From Cryoendolithus antarcticus (taxonomy: Eukaryota; Ascomycota; Dothideomycetes; Cladosporiales; Cladosporiaceae): a stretch of 64,000 bases of DNA. Under the pieces are notes generated by a model that was not told where the DNA came from, did not search any database, and saw nothing but the letters and a program-made list of their open reading frames with translations. This document shows positions 9,443 through 20,804 of the stretch, one piece after another; position 1 is the first letter of the stretch, and each line of letters starts with the position of its first letter. Position numbers and translations under genes: made by a program. Location of the stretch: positions 434,001 through 498,000 of the forward strand of contig NAJO01000007.1 of assembly GCA_002077065.1 (NCBI GenBank), in the 5' to 3' direction.

Positions 9443-11079
9443 CTAAGTAGATACACGAGATTCGGTACTCAGCAGCCTTACTAATCCAGTCCGTTTAAAT
9501 TTCCAGTACCCTAGCATAAGCGGTAACGGCACCACGATCCAAGCAATGGCAGCTTGAAAAGTAAGCGCCCGCTTCATGCTGTCCTTTGGCTCTCCCGGCG
9601 CGCCCTTGAGCGCGTCCATGATCAAGATCAAGATTGCCCCCAGCAATTGCCCACCTGTCCAAGATAGCGTCGAACTGATCTCCGGGCTCACAGGATGCGT
9701 AATGAGCACCAAATACTCTAGTGCACACGGTAAGAGGGAGAATGACGCGGCACCAAGGACCGCGCAGACGATATACGGCCCGATCACTGTCCGTGTGGCA
9801 GGCATCCAGATCAAGACCAAGTAGCTCGCTGCCACCGTAGGCACGCAGATCCTGATGACAAGGAGGTACTTCTTTGTCCGGTCAACGATTGGGGATACAA
9901 TGGCGGATGCCACTAAGCCAACAACGATCAGAATCGCGCCTGCGATCCCGGCGTCGGTTTCGCTGAAGCCGTAGGGTTCGAAGATCTGATTGAGGAGCGA
10001 GGACACCGCGTTGAATTGGCCGACATAGACGCTGAATGGTACGAAAATTAGGTAGAACGAGGCGTTCGATGGGATCTCATGGAGGGCTTGTCCTAGTGAG
10101 AGGCGGGTGTCGGCTGCGATTGCTGAAGGTGGTGTCGGAGGGGAGGCAGGAATGAAGAAGCTGGGAAGTGAGGCGACGGTGGAGAGGATGGCGGTGTATC
10201 TGGTATCATTAGCCACGGTGCAGGTCCTCCAAGCTATCGATCAGAGGAACGTGCTCGTCTACAGCACGCCAGCGCTGAACTTTGCGAATGGTCGTGCCGC
10301 GGAGAGACGCTTTGATAAAGGAAGTTGAGCCACGAAACTTACAGTACCATGCTGGGAATGCCAGAGACGTCTGTTGCCCAGAACGGAGTGATCAATTGCG
10401 CAAGAGCACCACCAAGTGGATTCGCCAGGGAGGCCACAGCAGTGGCAGAAACGCGACCCGAATCGGAGAACCACAAATTGCTGTATCTAGTCGGCGCACT
10501 TAGTACAAAGGGCTGAGCCAAGCCAATGATCATCTGCCCTGCCATTACCACCCCGAATAAACCGCCCGAAGCTCGTGTACCTGCATAGCGAATCCAGTTC
10601 CCGATCAACACGAGCACACTCGCTACGATGATCGACGTCTTGGGTCCGCCCTTGTTCAGTGTGTAGATGACGAGCGGACTGATGAAGACGAAGGCGAAAA
10701 GGAACCCGGTCGAGAACCAGTTGATAGCGCTTTCGCTCACGCCGAAATACTGGCTTGCGCTGTCGGAGACCGGAGAGAATGTTAGCCAATCCCATGAGAC
10801 CACGATGTTGAGTAGGATCAGCTGTATCAGGCCGAAGAAGCGTCGTTTGTAGACTCGATATACGGGCTCGTCCGGCATTTCTGTGAAGTCCGCGAAGCCT
10901 GCTGAAGACGAGCTCGGTCCGTCCGCGTTCACTTCGACTGCGACAGCGTTGGGCTCGTGACCATTGCGATCACTTACTTTTGAGCTCATGCCCGCATCGG
11001 CAGTGTCGTCTCCGCGTGAACTTGATGAGGCGCGCAGTAGGTGTTCGGTGCTTGGTCGTCGGCCGCCAGCCAGGGACAT
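9443..11079 (-). CDS. MFS transporter, FLVCR-like (haem/choline exporter-type family)
   Basis: Two exons: 10343-11079 and 9443-10226, split by a 116-bp intron (10227-10342) with donor GTAAGT and acceptor AG. The join keeps the frame and yields 506 aa. A disordered, Ser-rich N-terminus of about 90 residues precedes YKRRFFGLIQL, which opens TM1. FLVCR-type signatures are INWFSTGFLFAF, GNWIRYAGT, GQMIIGLAQPFVLSAPTRYS, LWFSDSGRVSATAVASLANP and, across the splice, a PSFFIPASPPTPPSA linker typical of the central loop. About 12 membrane segments follow the MFS 6+6 plan. Animal FLVCR1/2 move haem or choline; fungal substrates are not established. It is divergent from the eL8 gene. Confidence 0.85.
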
Positions 11080-11403
11080 GCCTATGCGGGTGTTGAATAC
11101 ATCGTGTACGATTGACAGTCGGCACTGGTGCGCGCAGCGACTGATCTACGCGTTGGCTAAGCGACTTTCAGCCGCTTACTCGCTAATGCTGATCTCCTCA
11201 ATGCACAACTCCTTATTGTCGCAGTCGAAATTAGCTCGCGCGTAGCGGGCCGTGCATGCCGATGTGGGGGAGGTAAAAAAACGCCAAGCCGGCGCGAAAT
11301 CCACGGCACACCGAACTTTTGCAGTGCAGAACAACGACTTGGACTTTGCCCACCGACGACGACCCCACGACTTCCATTACCCTCCCCGACGTCGACACTC
11401 ACG
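11080..11403. promoter_or_regulatory. Divergent promoter between FLVCR-like transporter and eL8
   Basis: A 324-bp gap between the two ATG codons. The half nearer eL8 is C-rich on the + strand, as usual for leaders of highly expressed fungal ribosomal protein genes. No named motif is confidently identified. Confidence 0.4.
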
Positions 11404-12525
11404 ATGGTAAGCATGATCCGGATACCTTGAGCTACATGCCTCTGCCACGGCCATCGTGCCTGCGCATGCTGTAGTGATGACCCCATCCACCACTCGCACT
11501 TCGGTGCAGAGTTTGGTGTGATATGGCTTGAGCCGTAGCGCATGGTAGCAAAACCTGCCTACACTAGTGCTCTGTAGAGACGGAACAGTGACTGACTGTT
11601 CGTTTCAATGACAGCCCCCAAAGTCTGGTAAGAAAGCCGCTCCGGCGCCCTTCCCGGCGTCGAAGGCAGGCGTGAACAAGAAGAATGCGAAGGTGAGTAA
11701 ATGATTCATATCCTGCTTCCCACTCCAGATCATCCCGAAGGAGCTGCTGACAATTCGCAGAACCCCCTCATCGAGCGCCGCCCGCGCAACTTCGGTATCG
11801 GCCAGGACATTCAGCCCACACGCAACCTCTCCCGCATGGTTAAGTGGCCCGCGTACGTCCGTCTGCAACGCCAGCGCAAGATCCTCAACATGCGCCTGAA
11901 GGTCCCTCCTTCAATCGCCCAGTTCGCCAACACTCTCGACCGCAACACCGCCACACAAGCTTTCAAGCTGCTCAACAAGTACCGCCCTGAGACCAAGTCG
12001 GACAAGAAGGAGCGTTTGACGAAAGAGGCCACCGCTGTGTCAGAGGGCAAGAAGAAGGAGGATGTCAGTAAGAAGCCATACGTCGTGAAGTATGGCCTGA
12101 ACCACGTTGTGGCTCTCATTGAGGCCAAGAAGCCCGCGCTCGTCCTCATCCCCAACGATGTCGACCCGATCGAGCTCGTCATCTTCCTGCCCGCACTCTG
12201 CAGGAAGATGGGCATCCCATATGCCATCATCAAGGGCAAGGCTCGTCTTGGGACAGTCGTGCACAAGAAGGTGAGAATTGAACGCACATGCGATAAATGA
12301 CAACGAGTACTGACACATTAACAGACCGCCGCCGTTCTCGCCTTCACAGAGGTCCGCTCAGAAGACAAGTCAGAGCTCAGCAAGCTCGTGCAGGCCATCA
12401 AGGAGGGCTACACCGAGAAGAACGAGGAGGCGAAGAAGCACTGGGGTGGTGGTATCATGGGTGCCAAGGCCGTTGCGAAGAAGGTCAAGCAACAGAAGGC
12501 TCTCGACAACGCTATCAAGATATAG
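11404..12525 (+). CDS. 60S ribosomal protein L8 (eL8, L7Ae family)
   Basis: Four exons: 11404-11406 (the ATG alone), 11615-11692, 11761-12270 and 12325-12525. Introns are 208, 68 and 54 bp with donors GTAAGC, GTGAGT and GTGAGA and cag acceptors; every join keeps the frame and gives 263 aa, close to the 256 aa of the yeast protein. The protein starts [10 protein letters not shown], continues through [16 protein letters not shown] and the L7Ae RNA-binding core ([19 protein letters not shown], then [22 protein letters not shown]), and ends in a Lys-rich tail ([15 protein letters not shown]). It is a structural protein of the large ribosomal subunit that binds 25S rRNA. An intron directly after the start codon is common in fungal ribosomal protein genes. 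It is convergent with PSF3. Confidence 0.96.
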
Positions 12526-13072
12526 ATGTCTGTCTCGAATCCGTCCGACGCTCTCCATCAACCATCCTGCCACTACGGCCGAGCCGCGAAGTCCCACACG
12601 TTGTGTGCGGCATGCGCGCCTCAAGCCGCTGGGGCAAAACATCTGCGGCTCAGGTCATGGCGCTATGTCATGGCCATGTGACCAGATTAGCAAGTAGAAA
12701 TACATCAAAGCTGCGCATTGTGCGTAAGACCTCCTGTACCATTCGAGCATCCCTGATCACTGCATCTGCCTATCAATTTATTCCGTGACTGTGTCGCCCA
12801 CTTCGTGATGCGCTGCGCATGGGCAGTAGGCGATGTGCTCCGTTTTTGGGCAACGATGCCAGCGAGGCGCATATGCTTCAGTCTGTGCACTTCTGCGTCG
12901 ATGTCGCGACTGCCACAACAACCCTCGTGACCGTCCCTTCTTCTGCATCGGTTTCTCTCCACGCTGGTGTCCAGGCAGAAACATCCGCATCATGAGCAAG
13001 CTACTAGTGATCTCAAGATCATTGCAGGGTCCGGATGGATATTGCTTCGTGAGCATCGCGAATCAAACTGCA
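12526..13072. other. Convergent intergenic region, eL8 / PSF3
   Basis: 547 bp holding the 3' untranslated regions of two convergent genes. Short open frames are present but none shows a recognisable feature. Confidence 0.5.
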
Positions 13073-13615
13073 TCAACCCTTTCCGAGCCCAGCTAGCCAC
13101 TTCCCGACACTCGCACTTCCCTCCCGACTTGCCTCCCAAAGCCTCTTCTCCCCATCCTCCAGGCCCAGGAGAAATCCTCCCTCATCGCCTGCAGCCCTGC
13201 CACCAACACCTCCACTGGCACGATCCGCGATCTCCACAGCCCTCGTCCGGAAAGTCTCCAGCAGTACTTCAACCAGATCCTCGTCCTCAAAAAGCTCCAG
13301 CATCCTCGCTCCGAGTGCATAGAAGTGAGGTGCCTGAGCTCGGAGATCCAGGGTGACGGGATTTGCTTTCAGAGCGTTTACTACGCGATGCTGGAGAGGT
13401 GGTGGTAAATCCATTGTTATTGCTGCAGGAGTGTTTGGAGCTGGGGCGATGAGCAGCATTTCAGCCAGCCAGAGAGGGAGCGAGAGGGATGTGTTCTTCT
13501 CCAGGGTTTGAGCAGGGTTTCCAGATAGATGCCCTAGATGCGGGAGCGGAAGGAGAGTCGTGCAGGGGACTTTCTGGGCGTCGGTCTGGATTTGTGGCAG
13601 GGAGTAGTAGGACAT
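13073..13615 (-). CDS. PSF3: DNA replication complex GINS protein Psf3
   Basis: A 180-aa protein when started at the ATG at 13615 (MSYYSLPQI); the open frame runs 47 codons further upstream, but that extension is unlike the family. Psf3 is one of four GINS subunits that, with Cdc45 and Mcm2-7, form the replicative helicase. Family features: MSYYSLPQIQTDAQKVPCT at the N-terminus, LGHLSGNP (about 32-39), LPLWLAEML, and the well-conserved VVNALKANPVTLDLR followed by HFYALGARMLELFEDEDLVEVL. The C-terminal helix (TFRTRAVEIADRA) is followed by a Gly-rich stretch. Length fits fungal Psf3. It is divergent from BLM10 across a 713-bp gap and convergent with eL8. Confidence 0.92.
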   Translation of the reverse strand: MSYYSLPQIQTDAQKVPCTTLLPLPHLGHLSGNPAQTLEKNTSLSLPLWLAEMLLIAPAPNTPAAITMDLPPPLQHRVVNALKANPVTLDLRAQAPHFYALGARMLELFEDEDLVEVLLETFRTRAVEIADRASGGVGGRAAGDEGGFLLGLEDGEKRLWEASREGSASVGKWLAGLGKG

Positions 13616-14328
13616 CTTGCGTGACCTTCGCCTTATAGCTCGTTGGACGGTGAAATAACCAGCGACGACGCGTAAAGGACGCGTGATCGATGCTGAGCAG
13701 TATAATGTTATTGCAGCCGTAGGGCTCCGGTCTATTATCCAAACAGTCTGAGACACGGATGAATCGACTTCCGCGAACTTCCAGTGCGAGTTTCGCGGTG
13801 TCCGGCCTCGTGAATTGAAAGTGGCGTTGGTCGATTGCGTGGGACGCGCCTGCCTGGCTTGCTGCTTGATGACTTCACGTCGGATTCCCGTTCAGCTTCA
13901 TGCTTCTTCACTACTACAACGCCTCATCTTATCAGGAGCCATTTCGGAAGTATTACTTCCGCGGTCTCGATAGTCACCATTCCAATCATCCCGGCGATAC
14001 GATAGTCGACTTTGGTATCCTCGAGTGAAGGCGAGTGGCCCAAGCTCCTGTCACATTCACAAGATCATCCACTCGACGCCGAGTCCCCGACGATTGTTAC
14101 ACACGGCGAAGAGACTGTAGTATTCCACCAGACTCACTACGCCCCCGCCGGATACCTGCAGCAGCGAGCGCAGCTGTAAGACCTTTCACTCAGTCTAGCG
14201 TGGGTGCAGAGCCGCATCACTGCGATCGTCGCTAGCTTCTACCTATAAGCTTCCACCAAGGTGTCGTGTGAGCAGCAAGGCTCCATGAATTGATCAGTCC
14301 GACTTCTCCTTCCCGCCCAGCCGGCATC
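13616..14328. promoter_or_regulatory. Divergent promoter/leader region between PSF3 and BLM10
   Basis: A 713-bp gap between divergent ATGs. On the + strand there is no ATG from 13903 to 14284 (382 bp), suggesting that much of the right half is the BLM10 5' leader. A single upstream ATG occurs at 14285. No other motif was recognised. Confidence 0.45.
14285..14293 (+). promoter_or_regulatory. Two-codon upstream ORF (ATG AAT TGA) in the BLM10 leader
   Basis: ATG-AAT-TGA ends 35 nt before the BLM10 start at 14329. It is the only ATG in the 425 bp upstream of that start. Its context has T at -3 (weak), whereas the main ATG has A at -3 and G at +4 (strong). Such minimal uORFs can lower or gate translation; an effect here is inferred only. 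Confidence 0.4.
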
Positions 14329-17300
14329 ATGGCTCCCAATAACGAGGGATTGGCCTTGCCAGATCGACTTGGCCTACAAGGACTGAATGGCCACCTCAAC
14401 TCCGCCGGTCACGATGACTCCAGAGCGACATCGCCAGGCGGAGGCCGTATTGGTAGCGACGATGATGAACAGGGAGATGGCGTCGCGCGTCTCGGGCGCA
14501 CAAGACCACGAGTCTTCCCATATGCGAAGTACATGCCATATGAGACGGAATCAAGAGAGCGGCAAGAGCGAGATATGGATGAGATGCTTAGACATTTGTA
14601 CCTCGCGGTGGCATCTGGGGACTTCGCATCAGGGGCGGTGCATTGGACGAAAGAGATCAGAGGATGGATGTCACTCAAATTTGATCTCACCCGGACGCAG
14701 CGCATCGCACTAGTCAAGCTGTACTACGAGCTTGCACTCGCGCCTGGACTAGAGTATGCGATCGCCGAGCGCTTCGCTAGCATGTTCATGGTGTTGACTA
14801 AGCGGAAGCACTACTTGCGTCAAGGTAAGGACTTGACGCTCGACTGGCGGCCGCTGTATAAGGAGATGAAGGTGTTTGTACTGCCTTCAGAGAGTGCGAC
14901 GAACAACACCTTCAGCTCGAAGAGGAACATTCGGACTCTGACCAAGATCTGCACATTCGCGCAGCTGTTCTTCGATCCCAAAGAGGTGCCAGCGATGCTG
15001 GAGGAGCTTCTGCCATTCTTCAGCATGAGCTTTTCAGAGCACGCATTCGTCGTGACGGGTCTGCTCAACCTCATGCTCCCCACTGGTGCGCCTCCTGCTA
15101 GCGAGCCGAAGCTACAGCCTCAGAACTACCTACCCACATTCTTCCATCTGTGGTCGCTTGTCAATAGATCAATGATGATCGACATACGGATGATGGACAT
15201 CTTCTCTCGCCAAGCACGCGACTGCCTAGGTGCCGAGCATGTTCCATTTGGACCAAGCGGCATGTTCACAGAAGAGCAGACTTCCATGATTTTCACCGCC
15301 ATCCTACGGTTGCTCGAGATCCCCGTCGGTCAGGCAACGACGCCCTACTCGGCTTCCGTGGATCTAGGTGCAGGCCAGGCTATACTGATTGATCGCGATC
15401 CGCGGAAGCACCCATCGTCCCATAGCATCGCTCGCTGGATCATTATGTCGCTGTCACCACACTGCCTCGAGGCGACTAATGAGCAATCCATTCTGCATCA
15501 TCTCGAAGGACTCATTCAGGGTGTGGAGACATTCTTCCACCCCTCGAATTCAGGGAACTGGACGAAGCCACTGTCTCAGATGGTCTACTATCTCGCGGAC
15601 TTCTTCGTCATGCGATGGAATCGCGAGCAGAGTGGGGAGTACGACATCCCCGAGGATCGTAAGCTTACTCCGGAGCTGCGTCGTAGATTTGTTCTGTGCC
15701 TTCGCGATGTCACTTTTATGGGCATATATGCAAAGAGTGGCACAGCCATGAATTACAGTCTGAGCACACTGCAGTCTCTGGCGTTCCTCGAGCCGAGTTT
15801 GATTTTACCTGGTGCCTTGCAGAGGATTTATCCGGCAATGCAAGGACTTGTTGAAGTCCACCGCACTATCTCGTCGATCCGCGCCCTGCAGATGTTGTCG
15901 CGAATCATGTCAAGGACTAAAGGCTGGAGATGTCATTTGACGACATTGATGGGACTCGCCCTGCCTGGCATCGATGCCAATGACTTGGACAAGACGATGC
16001 ATACGCTGGCGTTCATTCAGGCCGTTAGCTACAACATCCCGCTGCATGATCTCACGAAGACGAGCTCAAAGCTGACCTCAAACGGTCAGGGTGTCGATGA
16101 TGGTGATGTGATCTCGGCGGACCCGGCATCAGGCACGGCTCTCGCTGTAGAGTGGATCACCTCTCAAGTCAGCCGTTTCGAGCAAGAAGGTCCCCAGGTT
16201 GAGACAGACTATGAGGTCGAGCTTTCCGACGAAGATGAGGAGTCAATATTGAAGTCATCGACTGCTGGGTTTTCCGAATTTATCATTTCGTTCATCGGCA
16301 AGGTCTTTACATTGCTACAAAATCTCCCAGATGCAGCACGTGTGAAGAGTGGATCACCTGAGGAGAACGTAGTCAACACTCTACCTGCGACGTTCCAGCC
16401 TCTGCTCGCAGCACTTAGTCCCGAGCTATTCGACATAGCTCTGGAGCAGGTTGCGAAGTTTACTGAGAAGAATGTGGTACATCAGGCAAGAGATGCAATG
16501 GCGTTCATCTGCAATACCGTGGTCAAGATCGCACCGAAAAAGGCACTTGCCCGACTTCTCCCGGATCTCGTCACTAGCATCAGAAGTGAGATAACAGACA
16601 ATGGTGCAGGCTCCACGCGCACTATCGGGTCCGAGATCTTACCTCGCGATCGCGCCTTGGTTTGGCACGTCTCATTGCTCAGTATGTGTGTCGTACATGT
16701 TGGTCGCGACGTACTGGACTTTGAGGAGGACCTCTTCAGCATCGCTACATTCATGCAAGATCACTGCAAAGGCATCCCACTCGTGCATGTCTCGAACTTC
16801 ATACACCACCTTCTGCTCAACCTGTCAGTCACTTACACACAAGACTACTCTCTGTACGAGAAAGCCGACTTGGATCGCGGGCTGACTGCCAAGGACTGGG
16901 GCAAGGTCACTGATTCAAGTAGTCTCAACATCCACTGGCATGTTCCTGAGCAAGCAGAGCTGGACTTTGCTGTGCGTATACTCGAGTCGCAGGGTGGTCG
17001 CGCCATTCAAGCGCTGAACGACCTGACCGCTGGCTCTGGCCCTGTGAAGCGGGATGGCGTCGGTAAAGAGTGGTCTGACGAGGTATCTCGCAATCTCGTA
17101 CTCTTACGCCTCGTGATCTCCGGCATGTCGCGACTGTTCCGCTCAGATGACGGATCTGTCACGCCATACACATTCAGTGATACGACGTCGGAGGATTGGT
17201 CTGTCATCGATGCCGATGATGCCAGTGATAGCTCGGCAGACTCCAATGCATCGCAGGAGAGTCTCAAGCGTACGTTCCACTATGCAACTGGCTACCCTAT

Positions 17301-20300
17301 GGAGATTGGCAGTCCGCAGTACGACACTGTGCATAAGATGCGCAAGCAAACCGGAGAGATGTTGCACAGAGTGCATGAGTTCCTCGTCAAGAATCAGGAA
17401 GACGACGTGCAGTGCTTCAATGCGCTGTACACAGCCTACAAGTCATGGTTCGTCGACATCGGCATCGAGCGTTCAGCCCATGTGCTGGATAGACTTACTA
17501 GGCTCCTGGCCGCGGACATTCACCAGTTCAAATTTTCCGGCACCAGGAAAGACTATCCTCGTCCACTGCTTGTACGGCGTGCAAACTTGTACCACTTTCA
17601 GAGGCTGCGATACAACGAGCATCCTCGCGTGGCGTCCGAGCTGGACAGGAAGCTGCTACTTGATCTCGCAGATAGCTGCACTACAGTGTACACTGACATC
17701 CGCCGTACGGCTCAGTCAGCTGGCGAGCAAGCGATCAAGAGCATTGTGGGTGCCAAAACACTGATCATTCCTCCACTACTCGAAGCGCTTGAGAAAGCAG
17801 TCAAGGACCAAGACGACCCACGAATCAAGGGTGGCATGTTCTCACTGCTGTACGGTAGTCTCGCCAAGTCGATCGGGCGGAACTGGAAATTTGCGCCACG
17901 AATGATTAGATTATTCATCGAGGTCTCTAATGCAGACCGACCCAGCATACAGAAGCTGGTTAGTAACGCCAGCTTCACTATACAGGATATGACGAAGGCG
18001 ATGGATCGCATGGTCATTCTTGACCAAGCCACTCTTGATGCCATCTGGCCTTTCGACTCAGAACCGTCTACCTTCGCAGATCGTCAAATGCCAACATCAC
18101 TCGAAGGTGCTAAGGATTTGGCACCCGTCAAGAAAGCGAAAATCAAGCAGCGTCGCAGCGACATCGAGGCCAAGAAGAAGGTTCTTGCCCAAGAGCTGAT
18201 AGCTTCAATCAAGCAAAGTCACTGGAAGAGAGCCAGCAGGACTGCAGCGCTCGTCATCGGGTTGGACTATCGGTTTGAAACAATCTCGAGTGATGGCATG
18301 CTGGAACTTGTCGTCAAGGGTGCCATCGATCCGCACCCACAGCTGAGAACACTATATGCGCATGCACTCATCGCGATCTACAATCTCGCGCAGACGAGAG
18401 CGCTCGTCGGTCATCAGTACGAGAACTACTTGACAGATACGCAAATAGATCCTGACGAGATCTCGCTTCCTGTGAATCGCGAGGACGAGGACTGGACACA
18501 GGACTTCCTCGACGGCTTTGCTGACCCTGCAACGGATGCGTACATAGACTCCGACTACCCTGGCTGGCTCGTATGGCAGAAGAAGATGCGGGGGTACCGT
18601 ACCGGTAAGAGTCAGCTACAGTTCGACGAGGTAGAGCAGACCTTGCGGAAGAAGCTGGGCGCCCTGATCGACCGTCACTGGCTCTCCACCTACTTCGGCT
18701 ACATGAAACAGGAGCCGCGCGATTCGAACGCAGATCGCTTCCGCATGTCCAGCTCTGTCATAGTGTCGTACGCGTTGGATTTGATGGCTGATGGCCTGAC
18801 AACCGCGACTTGGGACGATTTCAAGGACCTCACACAAGCTGTCTACGGCGACGGCAGTGACAAGCATCAGCACCGCGCCATGTCCGAGATCTGCGGCGCC
18901 ATGATCACAGGTGCGGAGGACTTCGACACGGACTTCAGGACCGAGGTGTGGAAGTTCGTCTTCCCAGTCATCCGTCGCATCTTCACAGATGGCTTGACGC
19001 CGGAGAACATGGGATACTGGTCAACATTTGTCACTCTCGTCGTTGGCGGCAAAGATCTGAGACGTGCATGGCCACTTATCGACTGGCTTGCGGGTTTCAG
19101 ACTGGACATGGGAACGAATGCGGCGTTCAAGGAGAGCTCGAGGATCACACTGCTGCAAATAGTAGTCAACGCAGTAGGGTGGCACTTTCAGCTTGAGAAG
19201 GGTGTGCTGGACAACTTCCTGGAGCATCTCGATCACCCTTACAAGGGAGTGCGGGAGGTCATGGGGACGACTCTCGCGATCATCTTCCGGACGAGGTACC
19301 ACGAGAGCTACGAAGATATTCCGACCCTGTTGGAGGCGCAGAAGAGCGCCTCGAGTATCGGTGTGAGACCGTACAAGCCGACCGAAGAGTACTCCAACAT
19401 CGTCACCTCGACCTTCGAGCGACTGGAGAAGTGGCGTCTCGAGCGGCCGGCAGGCATACAGACTCCCACACCCTACACGCAAGCCAGCAAGAGTGTTTTG
19501 CTCTGGCTTGACACTCAGCTTGCTTCTTATGAGTGCACGATGCTCATTCCCTTCTTCCCAGGCGCAGTGATGGAGCAGCTTCTGCACATGATGGACATCA
19601 AAGAGGATCCTGAACTGCAGTCCCTCGCTTACCACGTCTTCCGCCACTTGCCCAATATCCCGCATCGCACAGGCGAAGACGAAGCGTTCATTCGCAGTCT
19701 TATACAGATCGCGACCACAGCCACCTCATGGCATCAGCGCCTGCGAGTGCTCATCAACATCCAAGTCATTTACTTCAGGCATCTCTTCCTGGTCACCGAG
19801 GCACAAGCAGCGGACCTCTTCAAGTGTGTGCGAGGAATGCTGCACGATGTGCAACTCGAAGTCCGACTCGGCGCCGCTGCGACACTGAGCGGCATGGTGC
19901 GCTGCTCACCACTGGATCGCAGGACAAAGCAGGTTAAGGACCTGAAGTCGCACTTCACCTCCCTCCTCATCAAGAACCCTCTGCCCAAGAAGCCCAAGGC
20001 TGGAGCCTCAGCGTCGACCGGCACCTCTACGCCCACGTCCGAGCAGGGCAAGCTCGTTCTCACTCGTCATGCAGCTGTGCTAGGCTTAGGCGCCCTTGTG
20101 CAAGCCTTTCCGTACGCTTCGCCACCCCCAGAATGGCTGCCGGAAGTCTTGGCTACGCTTGCTGGTAGGGCTGCGAGTGATCCTGGGGCGGTGGGTAAAA
20201 GCGTAAAGAGCATCTTGGGAGAGTTCAAGAAGACTAGACAGGACACCTGGTTTGTTGACATGAAGGTATGTTTCCTCCAGTCTGTGCTATTCAGACACCT

Positions 20301-20381
20301 TGCTAATTTCACTTGCAGGCATTCACACCAGAGCAACTTGAGGACTTGGAGGGAGTGCTGTGGAAGAGCTACTTTGCATGA
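14329..20381 (+). CDS. BLM10: Proteasome activator Blm10/PA200
   Basis: Two exons, 14329-20265 and 20319-20381, giving 1999 aa. The frame is open slightly upstream but only from a TTG, so the ATG in catcATGGCT is used. The 53-bp intron has donor GTATGT, a TGCTAAT branch point and acceptor TTGCAG; reading through it instead gives a nonsense tail, while splicing restores the conserved end AFTPEQLEDLEGVLWKSYFA. Blm10/PA200 is a HEAT-repeat dome that caps the 20S proteasome and promotes ubiquitin-independent turnover, including of acetylated histones. Family blocks include RVFPYAKYMPYE and the HEAT-rich body (for example HIPLVHVSNF-like segments around residue 815 and LRVLINIQVIYFRHLFL near 1810-1830). 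The last three residues, YFA, stand where the family usually has YYA. Convergent with HUL5. Confidence 0.95.
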
Positions 20382-20804
20382 TCGCGATGCGAAACGAAGC
20401 GAATGTGTCACGATTGAGGACTTGAGGAAAGGCATGAGTGAGGACAAGTGAATGCATTCATTGAGGCGATGGAGTGTCTGGGGCAGGATGATGCGTTTGA
20501 GCGGCATGGATGGTGTTTGGGACGCTAGACTAGACTGTACAAGAGTGATGATGCATGGCAGTACCTGCCAGTTGCCGAAAGTCTCGCGCTCTTCATTAGC
20601 CGTCACGGTCAGTGAGCGGCTGCTTTGAGTGAAACGCAGGAGCACTTGCAAGTATTGTTCGTAGGTATGTCGAGGCTTTCAGCAAATATCTATAGAGCTC
20701 CAACGCTATGCACAACGCTATCCACAATTACCATGCCTTCGTAAGCCATAACCCTTGACTCCGACCACTCGAAATCCCACCCATACGCCCGCTTGAACGC
20801 TCGC
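20382..20804. other. Convergent intergenic region, BLM10 / HUL5
   Basis: 423 bp of shared 3' flank. A longer open frame exists only if the last BLM10 intron is not removed, and it is not conserved. Nothing else was seen. Confidence 0.5.

Noticed and set aside
2573..11079. Secondary-metabolite cluster suggested by P450, permease and MFS genes
   Set aside because: No PKS, NRPS, terpene synthase, DMATS or cluster regulator is present; the neighbours are housekeeping genes.
11474..11595. C/D-box snoRNA in eL8 intron 1 (GTGATGA at 11474-11480, CTGA at 11592-11595)
   Set aside because: The boxes are over 110 nt apart, there is no terminal stem, and no guide complementary to rRNA could be recognised; chance matches are likely.
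13616..13756. 47-codon N-terminal extension of Psf3
   Set aside because: Residues before MSYY are unlike the family, whose members begin at or near this Met.
20266..20451. Unspliced BLM10 C-terminus reading to 20451
   Set aside because: The read-through tail is unlike the family, whereas removing the 53-bp intron restores a typical Blm10 end with good splice and branch sites.
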